NCBI GenBank assembly: GCA_032229625.1 | Contig: JAVTVZ010000205.1 | Coordinates: 1-30,262 of the forward strand | From: Kineosphaera sp032229625 | Lineage (GTDB): Bacteria > Actinomycetota > Actinomycetes > Actinomycetales > Dermatophilaceae | DNA length: 30,262 nucleotides | Direction of reading: 5' to 3' | Shown here: positions 13,851-21,965 of the stretch, piece by piece | Position numbering within the stretch: position 1 is the first letter of the stretch | How the letters are laid out: each line of letters starts with the position of its first letter | The notes under the pieces: generated by a model | Seen by the model: only the letters and a program-made list of their open reading frames with translations | Databases searched by the model: none | What the model was told of the DNA's origin: nothing | Translations under genes and position numbers: made by a program

Positions 13851-14914
13851 ATGGCGCTGATCCGCCGCGCCGCGCCCCGCCGCCCGCAGGCGGCGACCCT
13901 GCGCGTCGCCGGCATCACCCACCTGACGCCCGAGGCCATCGCGGTGCGCCTGACCGTGCCGCCCGAGCATCGCGACGCCTTCGCCTTCCGCGCCGGGCAA
14001 CACCTGACGCTGCGCGCGTCGATCGACGGCCAGGACGTGCGACGCTCCTACTCCCTGTGCCTGACCCCCGCGCAGGCCGCGCAGACCGGTGAGCTGCGCA
14101 TCGGGGTCGCCCGCGTCCCCGGCGGCCTCATGTCCGGGCGGCTGCACGACGAGCTCGTCGTCGGCGACGACGTCGAATCGTGGCCACCGATGGGGGATTT
14201 CGTCGCCGTCCCGACGCCCGCCACGGATCCGCCACGCGCCCAGGTCGCCCTGGCCGCCGGGTCCGGCATCACCCCGGTCCTGTCGATCGTCACGACGCTG
14301 CTGGGCGAGACCGACGACGACGTGACCCTCGTCTACGGCAACCGCAGCGCGCGGTCGACGATGTTCGCCGACGAGCTCGCCGACCTGCGCCGCGAGTATC
14401 CGGGCCGCTTCCACCTCGTGTCGCTGACCTCGCGCGAGCCGGGCGCCTCACCGCTGCTCACCGGTCGCCTCGACGAGGCGAGGACGACGGCGATCATCGA
14501 GGCGCTGCCCCGGCTGACCGGCGCGGCCGCCACCGAGGCCGCCACCGGGGCCGCCACCGGGGCCGCCACCGAGGCCNNNNNNNNNNNNNNNNNNNNNNNN
14601 NNNNNNNNNNNNNNNNNNNNNNNNNNNNNNNNNNNNNNNNNNNNNNNNNNNNNNNNNNNNNNNNNNNNNNNNNNNNGGCCGCCACCGAGGCCACCGACGT
14701 CGGGCAGTGGTATCTGTGCGGCCCCGACGGCATGGTCACCTCCGGTCGCCGCGCCCTCGCCCGGCTCGGCGTCGACGCGAGCCGCGTGCATCACGAGGTG
14801 TTCTTCACCCCGGCCGAGCTCGCGCCGCCCGCCGCCGCCGCGACCACAGCCACGCCCCCCGCCCCGGCCACCGCCCCGGTCGACCGGCCTGCCTCCGGCC
14901 GTGAATCCGGCTGA
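13851..14914 (+). CDS. FNR-like flavoprotein oxidoreductase (interrupted by assembly gap)
   Basis: NAD(P)H-dependent FAD reductase module like the N-terminal part of PaaE/HmpA-type reductases, passing electrons to a partner oxygenase or ferredoxin. The FAD-binding motif is RRSYSLC (with RAGQHLTLR before it); the NAD-binding lobe starts at LAAGSGITPVLSIV; the closing motif WYLCGPDGMV and HHEVFFT lie after the gap. The C-terminal 2Fe-2S domain of PaaE is absent, replaced by an Ala/Pro/Thr tail. Gap 14577-14676 falls in a 12-bp repeat encoding Ala-Ala-Thr-Glu/Gly within the NAD lobe. The frame is +3 before and +2 after the gap, so the 100 Ns cannot be the true length. The ATG at 13851 has no clear ribosome binding site. 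Confidence 0.85.
14526..14689 (+). repeat. 12-bp tandem repeat spanning assembly gap 1
   Basis: Four units GCCGCCACCGRG (14526-14573) before the gap and one (14678-14689) after it. Each encodes Ala-Ala-Thr-Glu or Ala-Ala-Thr-Gly. The unit number is unknown because of the gap. Confidence 0.92.
14577..14676. other. Assembly gap 1 (100 N)
   Basis: A run of exactly 100 N, the usual placeholder for a gap of unknown size. The frames on both sides require a true length of 2 mod 3. Joining the repeat in phase needs 8 + 12k bases (or a 4-base overlap), which satisfies this. Confidence 0.97.
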
Positions 14915-15002
14915 GCCCGTAGCCCGATCCGTCACCACCCGGCCGTGCGACGCCCGCGTGGTCTGAGATACCTCGGTGACGCCCCGCGGAGTCTCGGGAT
15001 GA

Positions 15003-15008
15003 CAAGCT
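15003..15008 (+). promoter_or_regulatory. Possible -10 box of the alpha/beta hydrolase gene
   Basis: CAAGCT, six bases before the ATG at 15015. It keeps the A at position 2 and T at position 6 of the TANNNT consensus. No Shine-Dalgarno is visible, consistent with a leaderless mRNA. Confidence 0.4.
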
Positions 15009-15014
15009 GGTGTC

Positions 15015-15974
15015 ATGGACCCGATCGCCACCCACCTCGTCGACTACCGCGACGGTCAGGTCTACGTCCGCGACTACGGCGGCTCCGGGCCGTCGGTGCT
15101 GTGCGTGGCGACCATGGGCTCGTGCGCGCCGTGCTGGGACCTGGTCGCCGCGCGCCTCGTCGAGACGTGCCGCGTCCTGTCGATGGACCCTCCGGGGCAT
15201 GCCCAGAGCACGGCCGAGCTCGCGAGCCACGATGACGTGTGGGAGAGCATCGCGCAGGTGGTCGACGAGCTGGCCCTGGAGTCACCGCTGCTCGTCGGGC
15301 ACGACCACGCGTCGTCGTTCGTCGCGCAGGCGGCGCTCGCGCACCCGCAGCTGGCGCGCGGCATCGTGGCCGTCGGCGGGTCCCTGGCCCGCAGCACCGA
15401 CGACATGCTGGAGATCATCGAGCTCATCTCCCTGCCCGAGGTGCTCGAGGGCCTGGGGGAGCGCTTCGGCTTCGGCGCCCGCGCGCACGACGAGGCCGAG
15501 TTGGCGCGGCTCATCGACGAGGCCGCGGCGCGCATCGCCGGCGACGGGATCACCGCCGAGCACGGGGGTCTGGAGCGCGAGTTGCGCCACTCCTTCCTGC
15601 GCCGCGACGGCGTGTGGATCCGCCGACCCGAGATGTCGGCCTTCCTGGCCGCGGCGGACCAGAGCGTCGACGATCCGCTCTTCTCCGACGAGCGGATGGT
15701 GCAGGGCCTGCAGGTGCCGGCGTGGCTCGTGCAGCTGCATTACGGAGACGAGGCCCTGCACGCCGCGCGCGAGCGTGAACTGGCCGCGCAGCTCGACCAC
15801 GTGCGGATCGTCGAGCTGCAGACCGGCCAGTGGCCGCAATACACCACGCCCGACGAGCTCGCCCGCGTCATCGCCGCCGCCGCCCACGACCCGTGGGGCG
15901 ACCCGCCGCCGGTCGACGCGCCCGCCGACGACACACAGGACGCCCGTCACGCGCAGGGCGCTCGCGGCGCGTAG
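15015..15974 (+). CDS. Alpha/beta hydrolase with Asp nucleophile and missing catalytic His
   Basis: Alpha/beta-hydrolase fold protein (319 aa). The nucleophile elbow reads LLVGHDHASSF with Asp97 in the nucleophile place, as in epoxide hydrolases and haloalkane dehalogenases, rather than Ser. DPPGHAQS (58-65) is the usual segment after strand 4 and Asp245 (LHYGDEALH) is a possible acid. The final motif, normally Gly-His-Trp/Phe-Pro, reads GQWPQYTTPDELARVI, so the general-base His is Gln272. The oxyanion region is ATMGSCAPCW instead of the usual His-Gly motif. It may therefore be non-hydrolytic or use unusual chemistry. The start at ATG 15015 is leaderless-like. The last codons and stop lie in a segment duplicated across assembly gap 2. 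Confidence 0.88.
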   Translation: MDPIATHLVDYRDGQVYVRDYGGSGPSVLCVATMGSCAPCWDLVAARLVETCRVLSMDPPGHAQSTAELASHDDVWESIAQVVDELALESPLLVGHDHASSFVAQAALAHPQLARGIVAVGGSLARSTDDMLEIIELISLPEVLEGLGERFGFGARAHDEAELARLIDEAAARIAGDGITAEHGGLERELRHSFLRRDGVWIRRPEMSAFLAAADQSVDDPLFSDERMVQGLQVPAWLVQLHYGDEALHAARERELAAQLDHVRIVELQTGQWPQYTTPDELARVIAAAAHDPWGDPPPVDAPADDTQDARHAQGARGA

Positions 15975-15983
15975 GTGACCCGC
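15929..15983 (+). repeat. 55-bp direct duplicate flanking gap 2, left copy
   Basis: Identical over 55 bases to 16084-16138. It contains the last residues and stop of the alpha/beta hydrolase. The two copies abut the N run exactly, which is the signature of overlapping contig ends and not of a biological duplication. Confidence 0.95.
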
Positions 15984-16083
15984 NNNNNNNNNNNNNNNNN
16001 NNNNNNNNNNNNNNNNNNNNNNNNNNNNNNNNNNNNNNNNNNNNNNNNNNNNNNNNNNNNNNNNNNNNNNNNNNNNNNNNNNN
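15984..16083. other. Assembly gap 2 (100 N), probably no missing sequence
   Basis: A 100-N placeholder between two identical 55-bp ends. Overlapping the ends gives a continuous sequence that leads into a 15/18-bp tandem repeat. Confidence 0.95.
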
Positions 16084-16138
16084 CGACACACAGGACGCCC
16101 GTCACGCGCAGGGCGCTCGCGGCGCGTAGGTGACCCGC
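16084..16138 (+). repeat. 55-bp direct duplicate flanking gap 2, right copy
   Basis: The same 55 bases as 15929-15983. The open frame in it is only the repeated end of the hydrolase and should not be counted as a second gene. Confidence 0.95.
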
Positions 16139-16189
16139 GGCGTGTAGGTGGTCGGCGTGTAGGTGGCCCGCGGCGTGTAGGTGGCCGGC
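16121..16189 (+). repeat. 15/18-bp tandem repeat beyond the hydrolase stop
   Basis: Units at 16121-16138, 16139-16153 (three bases shorter), 16154-16171 and 16172-16189, each with GGCG(T/C)GTAGGTG followed by a C-rich end such as GCCCGC. The TAG in the first unit is the stop of the alpha/beta hydrolase. With the gap, this is what the 350 bases between 15975 and 16325 mainly hold; no gene is seen there. Confidence 0.9.
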
Positions 16190-16221
16190 CGCGAAGGTGG
16201 CGCGGGGCGTGCCAGCGGCCT

Positions 16222-16239
16222 GCGGCGCGGAGGCGCCGC
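16222..16239. terminator. Hairpin between convergent hydrolase and folA
   Basis: Perfect 7-bp stem GCGGCGC / GCGCCGC with the 4-nt loop GGAG, in the convergent space between the hydrolase and folA genes. Confidence 0.6.
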
Positions 16240-16325
16240 GGCGCATCGGGTGCCCCTATCCCGCGCCGGCCCCATCGCGCCTCGGCGAACCCCCGGCGAG
16301 ACCCAGCGGGCCCGCCGGAGGCCGG

Positions 16326-16838
16326 TCAGGTCGGCAGATACGTCACCCACCGATAGCCGTCCCGCTCCTCCCGAGCCGATTCGCGCCACCGCTGCGGGGC
16401 GATCGCCGGGAAGTGCGTGTCACCGGGCGGCGCGACGTCGAGGTGGGTCACCTCCAGCCGCGTGGCCAGCGGCATCGCCTCGGCGTAGATCTGGCCCCCG
16501 CCGACGACCATGACGTCGGCACCGGGCGACCCCCGGCGGGCCAGCGCGAGCGCCTGCGTCAGCCCCGGCGCGGTCTCGACCCCGTCGTGGCGCCACGACG
16601 GGTCGCGGGTGACGACGATCGTGCGCCGCCCGGGCAGCGGCCGCCCGATCGACTCGAAGGTCTTGCGGCCCATGACCATCGGGTGGCCCATCGTCACCGC
16701 CTTGAAGCGGCGCAGATCCTCCGGCAGGTGCCACGGCATCCCGCCCTGCGCGCCGATGACACCGTTGGCCGCGACGGCCACGACGAGCACGACCCCACCC
16801 GCCGGCGGCGATGCGCTCGGGCCCGGCCCGGCGCTCAT
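16326..16838 (-). CDS. folA: Dihydrofolate reductase
   Basis: Reduces dihydrofolate to tetrahydrofolate with NADPH, restoring the cofactor used up by thymidylate synthase next door. Core motifs: VVAVAANGVIGAQGGMPWHLPEDLRRFK, where Asp41 is the catalytic acid; MGRKTFESIGRPLPGR for NADPH binding; VMVVGGGQIYAEAMPLATRLEVTHLD near the end. The length of 170 aa is normal, with about 14 extra residues before the first strand. The ATG at 16838 overlaps the thyA stop as ATGA, so the two are translationally coupled. Confidence 0.96.
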   Translation of the reverse strand: MSAGPGPSASPPAGGVVLVVAVAANGVIGAQGGMPWHLPEDLRRFKAVTMGHPMVMGRKTFESIGRPLPGRRTIVVTRDPSWRHDGVETAPGLTQALALARRGSPGADVMVVGGGQIYAEAMPLATRLEVTHLDVAPPGDTHFPAIAPQRWRESAREERDGYRWVTYLPT

Positions 16839-17656
16839 ACGGCGATCGGGGCGCGGATCCCCGGGTGCGGATCGTAGGCGAGCAGCTCGACGTCGCCGAT
16901 CTGCACGTCCTCCAGTCGGCGCCGGCTCGGGTCGAGCCGCAGCGTCGGCAGCGGCCGCGGCTCGCGCGTCAGCTGCAGCCGCGCCTGGTCCAGATGGTTG
17001 AGGTAGAGGTGTGCGTCGCCGATCGTGTGCACGAAGTCGCCCACGCCCAGATCGGTCACCTGTGCGACGAGGTGTGTGAGCAGCGCATACGAGGCGATGT
17101 TGAAGGGCACGCCGAGGAAGACGTCGGCGCTGCGCTGATACAGCTGGCAGCTCAGCCGCGCGGGCGCGTCGGCCGGGTCACGCGGATCTGCGGCGACGTA
17201 GAACTGGAACATCGTGTGGCACGGCGGCAGCGCCATCGCGTCGACCTCCGCGACGTTCCACGCCGAGACGATGTGCCGCCGCGACTCCGGGGAGCGGCGG
17301 ATCGACTCGACGACCCCGGCGATCTGGTCGATCGTGCGGCCGTCCGGCGTCGGCCACGACCGCCACTGATGCCCGTAGACGGGCCCGAGCTCGCCGTCGG
17401 CGTCGGCCCACTCGTCCCAGATCGTGATGCCGTGCTCGTGCAGCCACGCGACGTTGGTGTCGCCGCGCAGGAACCACAGCAGCTCCCCGACGATCGAGCG
17501 CAGATGCAGCTTCTTCGTCGTCAACGCCGGGAAGCCCTCCCGCAGGTCGAAGCGCATCTGATGGCCGAAGACGGAGAGCGTGCCCGTGCCCGTGCGGTCG
17601 CCGCGCTCGACGCCGTCATCGAGGATCCGGGTGAGCAGATCGAGGTATTGCTGCAT
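16835..17656 (-). CDS. thyA: Thymidylate synthase
   Basis: Methylates dUMP to dTMP with methylene-tetrahydrofolate. The 273-aa protein has the catalytic Cys146 in ALPPCHTMFQFYV, the phosphate-binding Arg in DRTGTGTLSVFG, the family signature around RSPESRRHIVSAWN, and the C-terminal end APIAV. The open frame runs 20 codons further upstream, but the ATG at 17656 gives the family's standard start MQQYLDLL and lies seven bases after a TAGAGT -10 box. First gene of the thyA-folA pair. A 9-bp inverted repeat overlaps its promoter. Confidence 0.97.
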   Translation of the reverse strand: MQQYLDLLTRILDDGVERGDRTGTGTLSVFGHQMRFDLREGFPALTTKKLHLRSIVGELLWFLRGDTNVAWLHEHGITIWDEWADADGELGPVYGHQWRSWPTPDGRTIDQIAGVVESIRRSPESRRHIVSAWNVAEVDAMALPPCHTMFQFYVAADPRDPADAPARLSCQLYQRSADVFLGVPFNIASYALLTHLVAQVTDLGVGDFVHTIGDAHLYLNHLDQARLQLTREPRPLPTLRLDPSRRRLEDVQIGDVELLAYDPHPGIRAPIAV

Positions 17657-17659
17657 GGC

Positions 17660-17694
17660 CGCGACTCTATGTGCCGCCACCGACAAGAGTCGCG
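17660..17694 (-). promoter_or_regulatory. thyA promoter: -10 box inside a 9-bp inverted repeat
   Basis: The minus-strand -10 TAGAGT (17664-17669) is followed by seven bases and then the ATG at 17656. The inverted repeat CGCGACTCT (17660-17668) / AGAGTCGCG (17686-17694), 17-nt spacer, overlaps the -10 and the core promoter, as an operator would. Confidence 0.55.
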
Positions 17695-17771
17695 TGCCGC
17701 CGCGACGCGAGCCCATCGCCGCAGGTCACGGCGTCGCACGGCGTCGTCGGCTCCCGCGGCCCGCCGACCCG

Positions 17772-17777
17772 TAGCCT
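17772..17777 (+). promoter_or_regulatory. -10 box for leaderless DUF952 transcript
   Basis: TAGCCT followed by seven bases and ATG at 17785; no Shine-Dalgarno. Confidence 0.65.
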
Positions 17778-17784
17778 GAGCGGC

Positions 17785-18189
17785 ATGCGCGTCCTGCACC
17801 TGAGCCTGCCCGAGGACCTGGCCGCCGCCAAGGCCGCCGGCGACTACCGCGTCTCCAGCCGCGGCCTGATGCTGCCCGAGGTCGGCTTCATCCACACCTG
17901 CACGAGCGCCCAGCTGCCCGGGGTCGCGCGCCGCTTCTATGCCGACGCCGGGCCCGGCCTCGTGGCCCTCGTCGTCGATCTCGACGCCTGCGCGGCCGCG
18001 GGCTCGCCCGTGCGCTGGGACCCGGTGCCCGACGCCGGGGGAGAGCTTTTCCCACACGTCTACGGGCCGATCCCGCTGACCGCGATCGTCGCCGAGCTGC
18101 CCGCGCGCCTCGTCGCCGGCGAGCTCGTCATCGACGGCCTGGAGGCGGCCGGCGACCTCGACATCGCCTCCGCGCCGCCCGCCTCGTAG
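17785..18189 (+). CDS. DUF952 domain protein
   Basis: Small (134 aa) cytoplasmic protein of the uncharacterised DUF952 family. The family landmarks are all present: RVLHLSLPEDLAAAKAAGDYR at the start, GFIHTCTSAQLPGVARRFYA in the middle, LVALVVDLDACA, and FPHVYGPIPLTAIV near the end. The length is typical or slightly long. Members resemble ADP-ribosyltransferase-like folds in prediction work as I recall, but no activity can be claimed. It is divergent from thyA and followed 76 bp later by a flavin-binding protein on the same strand. Confidence 0.88.
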   Translation: MRVLHLSLPEDLAAAKAAGDYRVSSRGLMLPEVGFIHTCTSAQLPGVARRFYADAGPGLVALVVDLDACAAAGSPVRWDPVPDAGGELFPHVYGPIPLTAIVAELPARLVAGELVIDGLEAAGDLDIASAPPAS

Positions 18190-18265
18190 CCCGCGGCCGG
18201 GCGACGCCGCGCCCGAGGGCGGCACGGGCGGCAGCGGCAGCGGCGCGATCGGGGACCATGAGCCC

Positions 18266-18901
18266 ATGGACCGCCTCACCCGACACCCCGAGCGTGGCAG
18301 CAGTGACCGCGCCGACCTCGACGCGCTGCTCGATGAGCAGTGGTACGGCACGCTCGCGACCGTCACGACCGACGGCGCGCCCTGGGCCGTGCCGATGCTC
18401 TATGCCCGCGACGGCGACCGCCTCGTGCTGCACGGATCGACCGGCGCCGGGGCGCTGCGCGCGGTCGGCGCCGGCGCCCCGGCCGTGTTGTCGGTCATGA
18501 GCGTCCAGGGGCTCGTCGTCGGGCACACGACCTTCGAGTCGTCGCTGAACTACCGGTCGGCGACCGTGCGGGGCGTGATGCGCCACGCGACCGGCGAGGA
18601 GCAGGTGGCCGCGCTCGACCGCTTCTCGGAGGCGCTGCTGCCCGGGCGCACCGCCGAGGTCCGGCCGATGAACCGCAAGGAGCTGGCGGCCACGACGGTG
18701 TCCGTGCTCGACATCGTCGACGGCTCCTGGCTCTACAAGGCCCGCGACGGGTGGCCCTGCGACCCGGCGCAGTCCGGCAGCGTCGAGCACCCCAGCTGGG
18801 CCGGCGTCGTGCCGATCCGGACCGTCTACGACACCCCTGCCCCGGCGCCCTGGGTCTGCGACGAGGTGCCCGCCTCCGTGCGCCGACTCACCGGCGGCTG
18901 A
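18266..18901 (+). CDS. Pyridoxamine 5'-phosphate oxidase family (split-barrel flavin-binding) protein
   Basis: 211-aa split beta-barrel protein, probably binding FMN or F420, of the NimA-like/COG3467 group. The N-terminal DLDALLDEQWYGTLATVTTDGAPWAVPMLYARDGDRLVLHGST is the barrel entry typical of this group. SLNYRSATVRGVMRH and AEVRPMNRKELAATTVSVLDI follow in the expected order. The reaction is unknown; NimA relatives reduce nitroimidazoles, but the family is broad. The ATG at 18266 lies six bases after GACCAT (18254-18259), so this mRNA may be leaderless. A very strong terminator follows 121 bp after the stop. Confidence 0.88.
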   Translation: MDRLTRHPERGSSDRADLDALLDEQWYGTLATVTTDGAPWAVPMLYARDGDRLVLHGSTGAGALRAVGAGAPAVLSVMSVQGLVVGHTTFESSLNYRSATVRGVMRHATGEEQVAALDRFSEALLPGRTAEVRPMNRKELAATTVSVLDIVDGSWLYKARDGWPCDPAQSGSVEHPSWAGVVPIRTVYDTPAPAPWVCDEVPASVRRLTGG

Positions 18902-18941
18902 GCACGGCCGCCGCGTCCGCGCGCCCCGAGCCGGCGGCACC

Positions 18942-18963
18942 TGTGACGGTGAGCGTCGTCACA
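18942..18963. promoter_or_regulatory. Inverted repeat TGTGACG-N8-CGTCACA
   Basis: Perfect 7-bp arms with an 8-nt spacer in the 322-bp space between the flavin-binding gene and dapA. It could be an operator. An AT-rich stretch GGAAAAATTCT follows immediately. The rest of that space holds a terminator (19023-19066) and a 12-bp repeat (19081-19104). Confidence 0.4.
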
Positions 18964-19022
18964 TCGGAAAAATTCTCGGCGCGGGCTGTAACGACCGCGG
19001 GGGGTGCGGCGATGTCGTCACT

Positions 19023-19066
19023 GAACGCGGCGCTACTCGAACCCCCGAGCGAGTAGCGCCGCGTTC
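19023..19066 (+). terminator. Strong terminator upstream of dapA
   Basis: 16-bp perfect stem: GAACGCGGCGCTACTC (19023-19038) pairs with 19051-19066 around a 12-nt loop, followed by TT. This is the longest perfect hairpin in the window. It insulates dapA from the flavin-binding gene. Confidence 0.9.
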
Positions 19067-19080
19067 TTCCATGTCCGGCC

Positions 19081-19104
19081 CAGACCCTCGCGCAGACCCT
19101 CGCG
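19081..19104 (+). repeat. 12-bp tandem repeat upstream of dapA
   Basis: Two exact units CAGACCCTCGCG, followed by two looser units beginning CCGACCCG. It lies in the open frame upstream of dapA but outside the expected coding region. Confidence 0.7.
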
Positions 19105-19210
19105 CCGACCCGGCTGCCGACCCGCCTCGGCCGCCCGCCGAGCCCGGGCCGCACACCGCCGCGAGCGGTCCGCGGCCGCCCGACCGGTCGGCCCGCCCGG
19201 CGGTACGGGA

Positions 19211-19216
19211 TACGGT
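19211..19216 (+). promoter_or_regulatory. -10 box for leaderless dapA transcript
   Basis: TACGGT followed by seven bases and ATG at 19224. Confidence 0.65.
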
Positions 19217-19223
19217 ATGGGCC

Positions 19224-20152
19224 ATGACTGCGCCCCTAGGTCGAGTGCTGACCGCGATGGTCACGCCGATGACACCCGACGGTTCCCTCGATCTCGAGGC
19301 CGCCGCCCGCCTCGCGACCCATCTGGTCGACGAGGGCAACGACGGCATCGTCGTCAACGGCACGACGGGGGAGTCGGCGACGACGACGGACGCCGAGAAG
19401 CTGCGGATCCTGCAGGCGGTCTCCGAGGCGGTCGGCGGGCGCGCGACGATCATCGCCGGCGTCGGCACCAACGACACGACGCACACCGTCGAGCTCGCGC
19501 GACAGGCCCACGGGGCCGGCGCCGACGCGCTGCTCGTCGTGACGCCGTATTACAACAAGCCTCCGCAGGAGGGGCTGCTCGCGCACTTCACGGCCGTGGC
19601 CGACGCGACGCCGCTGCCCAACGTGCTCTACGACATTCCCGGGCGCGCCGGCGTGGCGATCGAGACCGACACGCTCATCCGCCTGGGGGCGCACCCGCGG
19701 ATCGTCGCGGTCAAGGACGCCAAGGGCGACTTCTGGGCGGCCACGAAGGTCCTCGCCCAGACCGACCTCGCCTGGTATTCGGGCAACGACGCCGACAACC
19801 TCCTCTACCTGTCGCTGGGGGCCGTCGGCTTCATCGGCGTCACCACCCACGTCGCGTCTCGCCGGTATGTCGAGATGCTCGACGCGTGGGAGGCCGGCGA
19901 CGCCGCCACCGCGCGTCGCATCCACACCGACCTCGTGCCGGTCGTCGACGCGGTCATGAACATCACTCAGGGAGCCATCATGGCCAAGGCCGCACTCGTC
20001 GAGACCGGCGTACTGGAGCATCTGACCGTCCGGTTGCCACTGGTGGAGGCAGATCCCCGACAGCGGGCGCTGCTCGCCGCCGGCCTGCAGGCCTCGCTGC
20101 CGCAGACCTCGCTGCCGCAGACCTCCGTCCACGCCCAGGAGGCGGTCGCCCG

Positions 20153-20156
<4 letters not shown>
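19224..20156 (+). CDS. dapA: 4-hydroxy-tetrahydrodipicolinate synthase
   Basis: Condenses pyruvate with aspartate semialdehyde, the first step of the diaminopimelate/lysine branch. Schiff-base Lys164 (VAVKDAKGD), Tyr136 (LYDIPGR), the Thr pair 47-48 (NGTTGE), Tyr110 in TPYYNKP and Arg141 are all present. The ATG at 19224 (MTAPLGRVLTAMVTPM) matches the family start and follows a leaderless-type -10, so the long upstream open frame is left out. The C-terminus carries about 20 extra residues with a duplicated LPQTS, encoded by a 15-bp repeat (20097-20126). It overlaps the next gene by ATGA. Confidence 0.97.
20097..20126 (+). repeat. 15-bp tandem repeat at the 3' end of dapA
   Basis: CTGCCGCAGACCTCG then CTGCCGCAGACCTCC, encoding LPQTS twice, just before the stop. 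Confidence 0.9.
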
Positions 20157-21838
<1,682 letters not shown>

Positions 21839-21862
21839 CGAAGGCGGACTGTCGAGTTCGAG

Positions 21863-21876
21863 GCCTGGCGACAGGC
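21863..21876 (+). terminator. Weak hairpin after ribonuclease J
   Basis: GCCTG / CAGGC with the loop GCGA, 25 bases after the stop. The stem is short, so read-through into ftsK is possible. Confidence 0.3.
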
Positions 21877-21956
21877 TGACGACGTGCCCTCTGTCGCGTT
21901 CTTGCCGTGACCATGGCGCGCCGGGTGACGTCCCTGGAGGCGTGTCCCTGCTGACC

Positions 21957-21962
21957 TAGGCT
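21957..21962 (+). promoter_or_regulatory. -10 box for ftsK transcript
   Basis: TAGGCT lies three bases before ATG 21966 and six before GTG 21969. The usual six-base spacing makes GTG 21969 the likely leaderless start. Confidence 0.55.
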
Positions 21963-21965
21963 GCC

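Noticed and set aside
16084..16129. Second copy of the end of the alpha/beta hydrolase after gap 2
   Set aside because: Exact 55-bp duplicate abutting the N run; best explained as overlapping contig ends.
16102..16389. Minus-strand open frame with TYTPR repeats next to gap 2
   Set aside because: The repeats are the translation of the noncoding 15/18-bp tandem repeat, and the frame overlaps folA out of frame.
18942..18963. Crp-type binding site
   Set aside because: The half-sites resemble TGTGA/TCACA, but the spacing between them is 12 and not 6, so it is reported only as an unassigned inverted repeat.
19071..19223. Earlier start of dapA at 19071
   Set aside because: The extra 51 residues are Pro/Asp/Arg low-complexity with a 12-bp repeat, overlap the region just after a strong terminator, and precede a good leaderless start at 19224.
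20097..20126. LPQTS repeats in DapA as a sortase-like signal
   Set aside because: DapA is cytoplasmic, there is no signal peptide, no following membrane segment and the motif lacks the final Gly; it is a coding minisatellite.
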